Below, in pieces: positions 53,754 through 61,923 of a DNA stretch of 64,000 nt (within the stretch, counting starts at the first letter, position 1; the number at the start of each line of letters is the position of its first letter). The DNA lies in contig JACRAS010000250.1 of the NCBI GenBank assembly GCA_016234705.1, positions 1 through 64,000 of the forward strand, in the 5' to 3' direction. The stretch comes from Betaproteobacteria bacterium. GTDB taxonomy: Bacteria; Pseudomonadota; Gammaproteobacteria; Burkholderiales; SG8-39. The position numbers and the translations under genes were made by a program. The notes below the pieces were generated by a model that ran no database searches, was not told the origin of the DNA, and worked only from the letters and a program-made list of their open reading frames with translations.

Positions 53754-55484
53754 ATGAATTCCCCGGCATCTATCACCACCGCGACCACCGCCACCGCGGC
53801 CAAGCGCCACATCGGCCAGATCCTGATCTCGCAGGGAATTCTGACCGAGGACCAGTTGCGCATCGCGCTGCTGGAGCAGATGAAATCCAAGCTTCCGGTG
53901 GGGAAGCTCCTGGTCAACCTGGGCTTCGTGTCTGAAGCCACGCTGCGCGACGCTCTATCCGAGAAACTGGGGCTGCAAAGCGTCGACCTGTCCCAGATCA
54001 TCATCGACTCGCAGGCGATGAAACTGGTGCCGCGCGATTTCGCGCTGCGCCATCACATATTCCCGATCGCGCTGGATCGCGACCGCGGCACGCTCATCGT
54101 GGCGCTGTCGGACACCAACAACCTCGTCGCCCTGGACCAGTTGCGCGCGCGCCTGCGCGGCGAACTGGAGCTGGAGCCGCGTTTGGCGGGTGACACCGAG
54201 ATCTCACGCGCCATCGAGCAGTATTACGGCCACGAGCTCTCCATCGATGGCATCCTGCACGAGATCGAAACCGGCGAGGTCGACTACCAGAGTCTGGCCG
54301 GCGCCGGCGAGCAGTACAGCCAGCCGGTGGTGCGGCTGATTGCGGCCTTGCTTGCCGATGCGGTCGGAAAGAATGCGTCCGACATCCACTTCGAGCCGGA
54401 GCAGAATTTCCTGCGCATCCGCTACCGCATCGACGGCGTGCTGCGGCAGATCCGCTCGCTGCACAAGACCTACTGGCCGGCGATGGCGGTGCGCATCAAG
54501 GTGCTGGCGAAAATGAACATCGCCGAGACGCGCGCCCCTCAGGATGGACGCATCTCCCTGTCGCTCACCGGCAGACAGGTGGATTTCCGCGTCGCCTCGC
54601 AGGCCACCAGCCACGGCGAAAACGTGGTGCTGCGGATTCTCGACCGGCAAAAGGGCATCGTGCCCCTGGACGGACTGGGGCTCGAATCGAGCCAGCTCGA
54701 CTTGCTCAAGCGGCTGATCTCGCGCCCGGAAGGCATCATCCTGGTGACCGGCCCGACCGGCAGCGGCAAGACCACCACCCTGTACTCGGTGCTGAACCAC
54801 ATCAATTCGGACACGGTCAACATCATGACCATGGAGGACCCGGTCGAGTATCCGATGACCATGATCCGCCAGACCTCGGTGAACGAGGCCGCGAAAATGG
54901 ACTTTGCCAGCGGCATCCGTTCGCTCATGCGCCAGGACCCGGACGTGATCCTCGTGGGCGAAATCCGCGACGAGGAAACCGCCGAAATGGCATTCCGCGC
55001 CGCCATGACGGGCCACCAGGTCTATTCCACGCTGCACACCAACTCCGCGGTTGGCGCGTTTCCACGCCTGCTCGATACCGGCGTCACGCCCGAAGTGATG
55101 GCCGGCAACATGATCGGCATCGTCGCCCAGCGCCTGATCCGGCGCCTGTGCAAACACTGCCGCCAGCCCTATACCGCGACGTCGGCCGAGTGCCGCCTGC
55201 TCGGAGTCAAGGCAGACCGGCCGCCCACCGTGTACCGCGCAGTGGGTTGCGACCACTGCGATTACCAGGGCTATCGCGGGCGGCTGGCAATCATGGAGAT
55301 ACTGAAGCTGGACGTCGATCTGGATGAACTGATTTCGCGGCGCGCCACCGCGCGCGAGATTCAACGCGCCGCAGTAGCCAAGGGTTTTCGCACCCTCGCC
55401 GACGACGGCGCGCGGCGCGTCCTCGAGGGCACGACCTCGCTCGACGAACTGATGCGAGTGGTGGATCTCACCGACCGCATGTAG
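53754..55484 (+). CDS. mshE: pilus extension ATPase MshE
   Basis: The protein has 576 residues. The N-terminal MshEN domain starts with KRHIGQILISQGILTEDQL and a second half near 85-150. The motor domain has Walker A GPTGSGKTTT (about 331-340), Asp box DPDVILVGEIRDEETAE and His box TLHTNSA, with a zinc site made of CKHC and CDHC (about 466 and 500). MshEN domains of this kind bind cyclic di-GMP in MshE, so the pilus may respond to this messenger. It starts two bases after the TPR gene. Confidence 0.93.
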   Translation: MNSPASITTATTATAAKRHIGQILISQGILTEDQLRIALLEQMKSKLPVGKLLVNLGFVSEATLRDALSEKLGLQSVDLSQIIIDSQAMKLVPRDFALRHHIFPIALDRDRGTLIVALSDTNNLVALDQLRARLRGELELEPRLAGDTEISRAIEQYYGHELSIDGILHEIETGEVDYQSLAGAGEQYSQPVVRLIAALLADAVGKNASDIHFEPEQNFLRIRYRIDGVLRQIRSLHKTYWPAMAVRIKVLAKMNIAETRAPQDGRISLSLTGRQVDFRVASQATSHGENVVLRILDRQKGIVPLDGLGLESSQLDLLKRLISRPEGIILVTGPTGSGKTTTLYSVLNHINSDTVNIMTMEDPVEYPMTMIRQTSVNEAAKMDFASGIRSLMRQDPDVILVGEIRDEETAEMAFRAAMTGHQVYSTLHTNSAVGAFPRLLDTGVTPEVMAGNMIGIVAQRLIRRLCKHCRQPYTATSAECRLLGVKADRPPTVYRAVGCDHCDYQGYRGRLAIMEILKLDVDLDELISRRATAREIQRAAVAKGFRTLADDGARRVLEGTTSLDELMRVVDLTDRM

Positions 55485-55511
55485 CGCGCCCGCCGCCGCC
55501 CCTCTACACGC

Positions 55512-56714
55512 ATGGCGCTGTACTCCTACAAGGCAATCGACGGCCGCGGCAAGTCGCTCATGGGGCAGATCGAAGCCATCAACCTGATCGATCTGGAGCT
55601 GCGGCTGCAGCGCATGGGGCTCGACCTGATCGTCGGCGGACCGGCGAGCAGGCGCTCGAGCATGTTCAAGGGCGCGATCGGGCGGCCCGAGCTGATCAAC
55701 TTCTGCTTCCACCTGGACCAACTGACCTCTGCCGGCGTGGCCATCCTGGAGGCGCTGACCGACCTGCGCGACAGTGTCGAAAACCCGCGCTTTCGCGAAG
55801 TCATCAGCGGGCTGATCGAAAGCATCCAGGGCGGGCAGAACCTTTCGTCCGCGATGGCCGACTATACAGACGTGTTCCCCAAGGTATTCGCCAACCTGAT
55901 TCGTGCGGGTGAAGAAACCGGGCGTATGTCGCAGGTTCTGAAAAGCCTCGGGGAAAACCTGAAGTGGGAGGACGAACTCATCGCGCAGACGAAAAAGCTG
56001 ATGATGTATCCGGCCTTCGTCGGCAGCATCGTGCTTGCGGTGACCATGTTCTTGATGATCTACCTCGTCCCGCAGATGATCGGCTTCATCAAGAGCAGCG
56101 GTCAGGCGATCCCGCTGCAGACCCGCATCCTGATCCAGGTGTCGAGCTTTTTCATCAATTACTGGTGGGCGGTCCTGATCGCCCCGGTGATCGCCGTCGC
56201 CGGCATCAAGCTCGCCCTGACGCGCAGCCCGGCGTTTCGCTACAAGTTCGACGAATTTAAGCTGCGCGTGCCGCTCCTCGGGCCGATCCAGCGCAAAATT
56301 ATCCTGTCGCGTTTCGCCAGCATCTTCGCCATGATGTATTCCTCCGGCATCACCATCCTCGACTGCATCAAGAGTTCCGAGGATATCGCCGGCAACCTGG
56401 TGATCAGCGAAGGGCTCGCGCGCGCCGGACAACAGATCGCCGAAGGCAAGAACGTATCCACCGCGTTCCAGGATGTGGGCCTGTTCCCGCCGCTGGTGAT
56501 ACGCATGCTGCGCGTTGGGGAATCCTCCGGCAAACTCGACAACGCGCTGCTCAACGTGTCCTATTTCTACAATCGCGACGTGAAGGATGCCATCGGCAAG
56601 GTGGAGGTGATGATCGAGCCGGCCATGACGGTCATCCTCGGCGCGCTCCTCGGTTGGGTAATGCTGTCGGTGCTTGGCCCCATCTACGACTCCGTCAGCA
56701 AGATCAAGTTCTAA
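55512..56714 (+). CDS. mshG: pilus inner-membrane platform protein MshG
   Basis: The protein has 400 residues and belongs to the GspF/PilC family, with two cytoplasmic T2SF domains (NFCFHLDQLTSAGVAILEAL and ILSRFASIFAMMYSSGITIL). Three hydrophobic segments lie near 172-195, 215-235 and 372-392. It transmits force from MshE to the growing pilus. The gene lies 27 bases after mshE. Confidence 0.93.
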   Translation: MALYSYKAIDGRGKSLMGQIEAINLIDLELRLQRMGLDLIVGGPASRRSSMFKGAIGRPELINFCFHLDQLTSAGVAILEALTDLRDSVENPRFREVISGLIESIQGGQNLSSAMADYTDVFPKVFANLIRAGEETGRMSQVLKSLGENLKWEDELIAQTKKLMMYPAFVGSIVLAVTMFLMIYLVPQMIGFIKSSGQAIPLQTRILIQVSSFFINYWWAVLIAPVIAVAGIKLALTRSPAFRYKFDEFKLRVPLLGPIQRKIILSRFASIFAMMYSSGITILDCIKSSEDIAGNLVISEGLARAGQQIAEGKNVSTAFQDVGLFPPLVIRMLRVGESSGKLDNALLNVSYFYNRDVKDAIGKVEVMIEPAMTVILGALLGWVMLSVLGPIYDSVSKIKF

Positions 56715-56718
56715 CCCG

Positions 56719-58311
56719 ATGCTGCGAAAAAAGCGCCTGCTTTATCTCACCGCCAGCCGGCTGACGGCGCATAGCCTGTCGCGCGGCAAGCTGGTCGTCG
56801 ATGCGACCTTCGAGCGCAACGACCCCGGGCTGGCCGCGTTCGCCACTTATCTCGCCGGCTCGCGCAACCTGTACTACCTGGTGGTCGATGTGGTCGAGGA
56901 GGATTACCACCAGGACACGATCCCCGACCTCGGCCGCAAGGACCGGCGGCTGGTGCTGGCGCGCAAGCTCGCGCAGCGCTACCGCGATACCAGCCTCACA
57001 CTGAGCCTGTCGCTCGGTTTCGACAAGGGCGAGCGAAAGAACGAGAAAGTCCTGTATGCGTCGTTCTCCAACACGCAGCAGTTCCAGCCCTGGCTTGCTG
57101 CGCTGGAGCAGAAGGAAGTCCGCCTGGTGGGTGTGTATTCCACCGCGTTGCTCGCGCCACCCGTGATCAAAGGCGCCGGGCTCAAGTCGCCGCGCTGCCT
57201 GCTGGTGAGCGTGCAGCAGACCGGACTGAGGCAAAGCTACGTCGAGGACGGCAACATCCGCTTCTCCCGCATCGGCCGCGTGAACCTGGAGGACGCCGCC
57301 GGCGTGGCCGCGGCCTGTGCCGGCGAATCGGCGCGCCTGCAGCAATACCTGGTTACCCTGCGCTTGTTGCCGACGGCGAACACGCCGATCGACGTGATGG
57401 TGCTGGCGGCGGGTCGGTATCACGCCGCGCTCACCGAGGTCTGCCGCAGCACCGAGGTGCTGAACTTCCATGTCGTCAACGCAGACACCCAGTGCCGGAC
57501 GGTCGGCCTGCCGCATTTTCCGGCCGGCGCGCCTTGCGATGCCTTGTTCCTTTACGCCGCGGCCAGCGCCACCCCCAAGCAGCAGTTTGCGCAAGATCAG
57601 CACCGGCATCATTATCAGCTGTGGCAGATCGGCAAGGTCCTGTATGCTGCCGGCGCGGCAGTACTTGGATCGGGCCTGCTGTTCACCGGCGTGGAACTGT
57701 TCGACGTCTACAATCTGCGCCAGCGCATCCGCTCCGATCAAACCCAGTTCGACGCGATCAGCGCCGAGTACGCGCGCGTCACCGCCACGTTCCCGCCGAC
57801 GCCGACTTCGACCGAGAACCTCAAGACCACCATCAAGCAATTCCGCGCGCTGCAGTCGCAGACAGCCTCCCCGGCCTACCTGTTCGCGGAAATCAGCAAG
57901 ACCCTGGCCGGCTTTTCCCAGGTTGAACTGGAGCGCATCGAATGGCGCGTCGGCAAGCCGCAGCAGGAGAGCGCCGCCAAGGGCGCGGCGCCCAAGCCCG
58001 CTACGCCCGCGCCTGCGCCGGTCGCGGCGGGCGCGCCTGCGGCTGCACCCGCGGCCGACCTAGGCTATCAATTAGCCACCATTTCGGCGCGAGTGGTGGG
58101 CGCGCGCCGCTCCGACGTGCGCTCGATCACCGACATCGCGAGTCAGTTCATGGCCGCACTGAGGAAGGTCCCCCACCTGGAGGTCATGAACGTACGCTTG
58201 CCATTCGACGTCACCGCGGATGATACGCTCGCGGGCAATATCGGATCGGAACGCGCGATAGCCGAAGACGCGAGCTTCAGCTTCACCATCGGCAGAAAGC
58301 TCGGCGGATGA
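56719..58311 (+). CDS. pilus assembly protein, PilM/PilN-like fusion
   Basis: The protein has 530 residues from ATG 56719. The first roughly 290 residues have no obvious membrane segment and, by place, correspond to the cytoplasmic MshI/PilM-like part. A membrane segment lies at about 305-325 (GAAVLGSGLLFTGVELF), followed by a coiled coil (YNLRQRIRSDQTQFDAISAE) and a periplasmic domain interrupted by an Ala/Pro linker (about 420-450). The layout is that of GspL or a PilM-PilN fusion. Family membership is inferred from order and topology; I do not recognise the N-terminal sequence. The next gene overlaps it by 4 bp. Confidence 0.6.
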   Translation: MLRKKRLLYLTASRLTAHSLSRGKLVVDATFERNDPGLAAFATYLAGSRNLYYLVVDVVEEDYHQDTIPDLGRKDRRLVLARKLAQRYRDTSLTLSLSLGFDKGERKNEKVLYASFSNTQQFQPWLAALEQKEVRLVGVYSTALLAPPVIKGAGLKSPRCLLVSVQQTGLRQSYVEDGNIRFSRIGRVNLEDAAGVAAACAGESARLQQYLVTLRLLPTANTPIDVMVLAAGRYHAALTEVCRSTEVLNFHVVNADTQCRTVGLPHFPAGAPCDALFLYAAASATPKQQFAQDQHRHHYQLWQIGKVLYAAGAAVLGSGLLFTGVELFDVYNLRQRIRSDQTQFDAISAEYARVTATFPPTPTSTENLKTTIKQFRALQSQTASPAYLFAEISKTLAGFSQVELERIEWRVGKPQQESAAKGAAPKPATPAPAPVAAGAPAAAPAADLGYQLATISARVVGARRSDVRSITDIASQFMAALRKVPHLEVMNVRLPFDVTADDTLAGNIGSERAIAEDASFSFTIGRKLGG

Positions 58312-58913
58312 AGCTCGGCGCAAGCGACATGAAACGGCTGCGCCTGCCCATGGCGGCCTGCGTCGCCCTGGCCGTGGCCGGAGTGGGTTGTTATTTCGCC
58401 GCCGACAATTATCTGCAGGAAACGAAAAAGCTGGGCGCGGCAGCGTCCGGGCAGCGTGCCGAAATTCAGACGAGGCTTGCCAGCGCCAACGAGGAGGAGC
58501 GCGAAATCAAGGCCAACCTGCAGCAGTACAAGGCGCTGGCGGCGCGCGGCGTCATCGGCGAGGAAAGGCGCCTGGACTGGATCGACGCCCTCACGGCGAT
58601 CAAGAACGAGCGGCGGCTGTTCAATATCGGCTACAGCATCGAGCCGCAGAAGGAACTCGACTATCCCGGCTTTGCCCCCACAGCCGGCGTCTATTTCGTG
58701 TCCAGCCGCGTAAAGATCGATATTCAGTTGTTGCACGAGGAAGACCTGCTCAATTTCATCGACGATCTGAGCAAGCGCAGCAAATTGTACCTGTCGCCGA
58801 GAAGCTGCGAGGTCAAACGCACGGACCGCGGCAGCGGAACAACACTCGCGCCACGGCTGCAAGCAAATTGCGTCTTCGACCTGATCACCATCCGCCACAA
58901 CAAGCCGGCCTAG
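58308..58913 (+). CDS. PilO/MshJ-like inner-membrane protein
   Basis: This 201-residue protein has one N-terminal membrane segment (about 14-31), a coiled coil (GQRAEIQTRLASANEEEREIKANLQQY in parts) and a periplasmic alpha/beta domain. This is the PilO/MshJ/GspM layout. It overlaps the previous gene (ATGA, 58308-58311), so the two products are probably partners. There is no strong motif; the assignment is by topology and neighbourhood. Confidence 0.6.
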   Translation: MKLGASDMKRLRLPMAACVALAVAGVGCYFAADNYLQETKKLGAAASGQRAEIQTRLASANEEEREIKANLQQYKALAARGVIGEERRLDWIDALTAIKNERRLFNIGYSIEPQKELDYPGFAPTAGVYFVSSRVKIDIQLLHEEDLLNFIDDLSKRSKLYLSPRSCEVKRTDRGSGTTLAPRLQANCVFDLITIRHNKPA

Positions 58914-58965
58914 CTCCTTGGCGGCCGACGCGTGGCGCCCGCCAATCCCGAGGCTATAATGAACC

Positions 58966-59511
58966 ATGGGGATTACCAGTAACAGTCACTCCGAGAATTG
59001 TCAATCCAAGGCCCAAGGCCGAGGAATCTGCTTTTTGCATCTTCCGAAAGCCAGAGACTTCGCTTCACTCGCGCTGATGCTGACCTGCCTTGCCGCGCCT
59101 GCGGCCGTTGCGGCGGAAGAACTCGGACGTCTTTTTTTGACGCCGCAGCAGCGCCAGGACCTGGACCGCAGGCGCGCAACCAACCGCGCCGAGGAAGAAG
59201 CGCCGCAGATCAGAGAAGGTCCACTCACGCTCGAGGGCCACCTGCAACGCTCTAGCGGCAGGACCGCCACCTGGATCAACGGCGTGCCCCAATACGACAG
59301 CCACGCCAGCCGCGACCCGGCCCGGATCATGGTGGTCCCGAACCAGGGCGAGCCCGGCGTCAGCCTCAAGATCGGCCAGATCTATGAGCGCATGAGCGGC
59401 GAGGTGCGCGATAAGCTGCAGGGGGGCGCGATTACCGTCGGGAAGACCGCGCGCAAAGCCCAGCCGGTGACCCGTGGAACCGCCGCCGGATCGTCCAAAA
59501 CGGCGCGTTAG
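58966..59511 (+). CDS. MshK/PilP-like exported protein
   Basis: The protein has 181 residues. A hydrophobic signal-like region lies at about 33-50 (LALMLTCLAAPAAVAAEE), with an unusually long polar N-terminus before it, so the real start may be further in. The body contains RLFLTPQQRQDLDRRRATNR and GHLQRSSGRTATWINGV, a pattern seen in small exported pilus or type II secretion partners (MshK-like) that link inner-membrane proteins and the secretin. It is basic toward the C-terminus. Confidence 0.6.
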   Translation: MGITSNSHSENCQSKAQGRGICFLHLPKARDFASLALMLTCLAAPAAVAAEELGRLFLTPQQRQDLDRRRATNRAEEEAPQIREGPLTLEGHLQRSSGRTATWINGVPQYDSHASRDPARIMVVPNQGEPGVSLKIGQIYERMSGEVRDKLQGGAITVGKTARKAQPVTRGTAAGSSKTAR

Positions 59512-59533
59512 CGGCGTGCGCAATTTCGCAACC

Positions 59534-61093
59534 ATGGATATGCCCGGCCGCCAGCGCGGCGCGGCCCTGCTGATCCTGCTCGCCTTGGTTAGCGTCGCGG
59601 TCATCTACACGGTCGTGGCCGGCATGAACCGCAGCGCGGGTGACATGGCAAGGGCGCGGGAGCAGAAAACCTATGCCGCGCTGGCGCAGGCGAAGGCCGC
59701 CCTGATCGCCTACGCAGTCACCTACAAGGATACGCACGCCAATACCGTTCCCGGCTATCTGCCCTGCCCCGACCGCGGAGCGTCGACTAGCGAAGGCGTG
59801 GCTGAGGGGACCTGCGGCTCTTCGCTGGTGAGCGTCATCGGCAGGCTGCCGTGGCAAACGCTGGGAACGGAAGCCCTGAAAGACAGTTCGGGTGAATGCC
59901 TCTGGTACGCGGTCTCGGGAACCTACAAGAACAGTCCCAACGCAGTCACGACCAGCACCGCAACCTCGAACATGATGAACTGGGACACCAATGGCCAGTT
60001 TGGTGTCATGGATACGGACGGGACCTCCTTCCTCGCCGGATCAACGGCAGACACCAGGGCCGTCGCGGTGATCTTCGCTCCCGGCGCCGCGCTCTCGGGA
60101 CAAGTCCGCACGCATGCTGCGGGCACCGCCAACTGTGGCGGAAACTACACCGCGTCCGCCTACCTCGAGACCGCGAACGCCATCAACAACAGCGTGGTCT
60201 CCGCAACTGCGAGCGCGATAACGAGTTTCATCGCCGGTACCACCAGTGACACTTTCAACGACAAGCTCGTGTACATCACCCGCGCGGATATCTGGACTGC
60301 GGTCAAGAAACGCTCGGATTTCGCCAACAGCTTGCGCGCGCTCACCCGGCGGGCCGCGGAGTGTACCGCCATGTACGGTACCCAGAACAGCTCAGGCCTG
60401 ACCGATATGCGGCTGCCGTGGGCCTCGGCCACCGTTCTCACCAACTACGCCATCAACTCGCGCTACAACGATGCCACCAGCGACCTGTCCGGCCGCCTGT
60501 CCTATCGCGTCGAGACGTCCCGAACCAACAACGGCACCAACGCAATACCTTTCAACAGCGGCGGTTACTATATGTTTACCAATGGTTCCTACTGCAGCTA
60601 TCAGACCGACGAACAGGCCTGGTATGACAACTGGAAGGATCATTTGTTCTACGCTATTGCCTGGAATTACCGGCCGGCGGCGGCAAAACCGACGGTGGCG
60701 TGCGGAACCTGCCTCAGCATCAACGGCGCCGGAAGTTACGCGGCGGTGGTGATATTCGCCGGCGAAAAACTGTCCGGCAAGAGTCGGAATACCTTGGCCG
60801 AAAAGGGCGTACTCAGCAACTATCTGGAGGGGCGTAATTTTACCAATGACCCCAACGCCGGCGGCAACAGCAACTATGAGGCGGCCGCTGCCAGCACCAC
60901 CTTCAATGACATCGTCTACGCGATAGACGCTAACCTGAGAGTGCATTGTCACCCCTCGACCAACGGCGCGATGGTAATTCAGAACTCCACGCCCCAGACG
61001 GGCATCGCTGCCTCGGCCCCGGCGCCGCTCGCTCCCCCAGGCGCCCCGCAACTCCCCCCTGGCCCGGTGGCGCCTTACGCCGCCTGCCCTTGA
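59534..61093 (+). CDS. large pilin-like protein with duplicated module
   Basis: The protein has 519 residues. The N-terminus RQRGAALLILLALVSVAVIYTV resembles PilX-type minor pilins, which lack Glu+5. The long body contains YLPCPD (75-80) and two copies of a module. Copy 1 has RLPWQTLG (104-111), CLWYAVS (122-128), VIFAPGAALSG (179-189), AYLE and FNDKLVYIT (241-249). Copy 2 has RLPWAS (293-298), LFYAIAWNY (371-379), VVIFAGEKLSG (405-415), NYLEGRN and FNDIVYAI (457-464). A proline tail ends it. The next gene product shares the same signature once. No known family is recognised; a pilus-tip or adhesive role is a guess. Confidence 0.7.
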   Translation: MDMPGRQRGAALLILLALVSVAVIYTVVAGMNRSAGDMARAREQKTYAALAQAKAALIAYAVTYKDTHANTVPGYLPCPDRGASTSEGVAEGTCGSSLVSVIGRLPWQTLGTEALKDSSGECLWYAVSGTYKNSPNAVTTSTATSNMMNWDTNGQFGVMDTDGTSFLAGSTADTRAVAVIFAPGAALSGQVRTHAAGTANCGGNYTASAYLETANAINNSVVSATASAITSFIAGTTSDTFNDKLVYITRADIWTAVKKRSDFANSLRALTRRAAECTAMYGTQNSSGLTDMRLPWASATVLTNYAINSRYNDATSDLSGRLSYRVETSRTNNGTNAIPFNSGGYYMFTNGSYCSYQTDEQAWYDNWKDHLFYAIAWNYRPAAAKPTVACGTCLSINGAGSYAAVVIFAGEKLSGKSRNTLAEKGVLSNYLEGRNFTNDPNAGGNSNYEAAAASTTFNDIVYAIDANLRVHCHPSTNGAMVIQNSTPQTGIAASAPAPLAPPGAPQLPPGPVAPYAACP

Positions 61094-61923
61094 CGCGATT
61101 GTTCCCGCACGCCATCTTTCTGCCCCGGCTGCAGCGGGGCTTCACGCTGGCCGAGCTCGCCATCGTGCTGGTCATCATTTCTTTCCTGCTGGGTGGCACG
61201 ATGGCGATGATTTCGGCGCAAACGGAGCAACGTTACTGGAACGATACCCAGAGCCGGCTCGAAGCCGCGCGCGACGCGATTCTCGGCTACGCGATCGCAA
61301 ATGGACGTCTTCCGTGCCCGGCCAACAGCACCTCCTCGGGCGCCGAAGTACACGTAAGCGGCGTGTGTGGCGCAGCGGGCAATACCTACGACTATTACGG
61401 CGGCGTCGTCGCCGGCGTCACCTACGGCCTGATGCCGGCCGTCACCCTCGGCTACCAGCCGGTCGACTCGCAGGGATTCGCCCTGGATGCATGGGGCAAT
61501 CGCATTCGCTATACGGTTTCCCGGGTCACTACGCCGGTAACGACCTCAGCCAACTTCACCAACGCGGCCAACATGAAAGCGAGCGGCGTCACGGTGCTGC
61601 CCAACGATCTGGTCGTGTGCGCGTCTGCGACCGGAATCTTGCCTGGCAACGTGCCGCCGACCTGCAACACGGCGCCATCGGTCACCGGTCAACAGACCGT
61701 GGTTGCGATCCTGTACTCACCGGGCAAGAACGGGCGAGAGCCCGTCACGCTAGGAGCGGACGAGGCTGCCAATGAAGACCGCGCCGCCACCAACGACGCG
61801 GTTTTCGTCAGCCATACGCCCGCGCCCACCGGCGCCACCGGCGGCGAGTTCGACGATCAGGTCCTGTGGATATCGGTCGGCACGCTGTACTCGAAGCTCA
61901 TTGCAGCCGGCGTACTACCCTAG
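61090..61923 (+). CDS. type IV prepilin-like protein
   Basis: The protein has 277 residues from TTG 61090, overlapping the previous stop (TTGA). A basic 17-residue leader ends at G17, followed by FTLAELAIVLVIISFLLGG, a perfect prepilin-peptidase site with Glu at +5. The body shows YAIANGRLPCPA (67-78), GLMPAVTLG (113-121), YTVSRV (141-146), VVAILYSPGKNG (204-215) and FDDQVLWIS (254-262), the same ordered signature as in the preceding 519-residue protein. Being Cys-containing and large, it is likely a minor pilin rather than the main subunit. Confidence 0.82.
   Translation: MTRLFPHAIFLPRLQRGFTLAELAIVLVIISFLLGGTMAMISAQTEQRYWNDTQSRLEAARDAILGYAIANGRLPCPANSTSSGAEVHVSGVCGAAGNTYDYYGGVVAGVTYGLMPAVTLGYQPVDSQGFALDAWGNRIRYTVSRVTTPVTTSANFTNAANMKASGVTVLPNDLVVCASATGILPGNVPPTCNTAPSVTGQQTVVAILYSPGKNGREPVTLGADEAANEDRAATNDAVFVSHTPAPTGATGGEFDDQVLWISVGTLYSKLIAAGVLP

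Noticed and set aside
54204-56432. 742-codon open frame on the minus strand
   Set aside because: It is antisense to mshE and mshG, whose Walker and T2SF motifs are unmistakable; high GC keeps the complementary frame free of stops.
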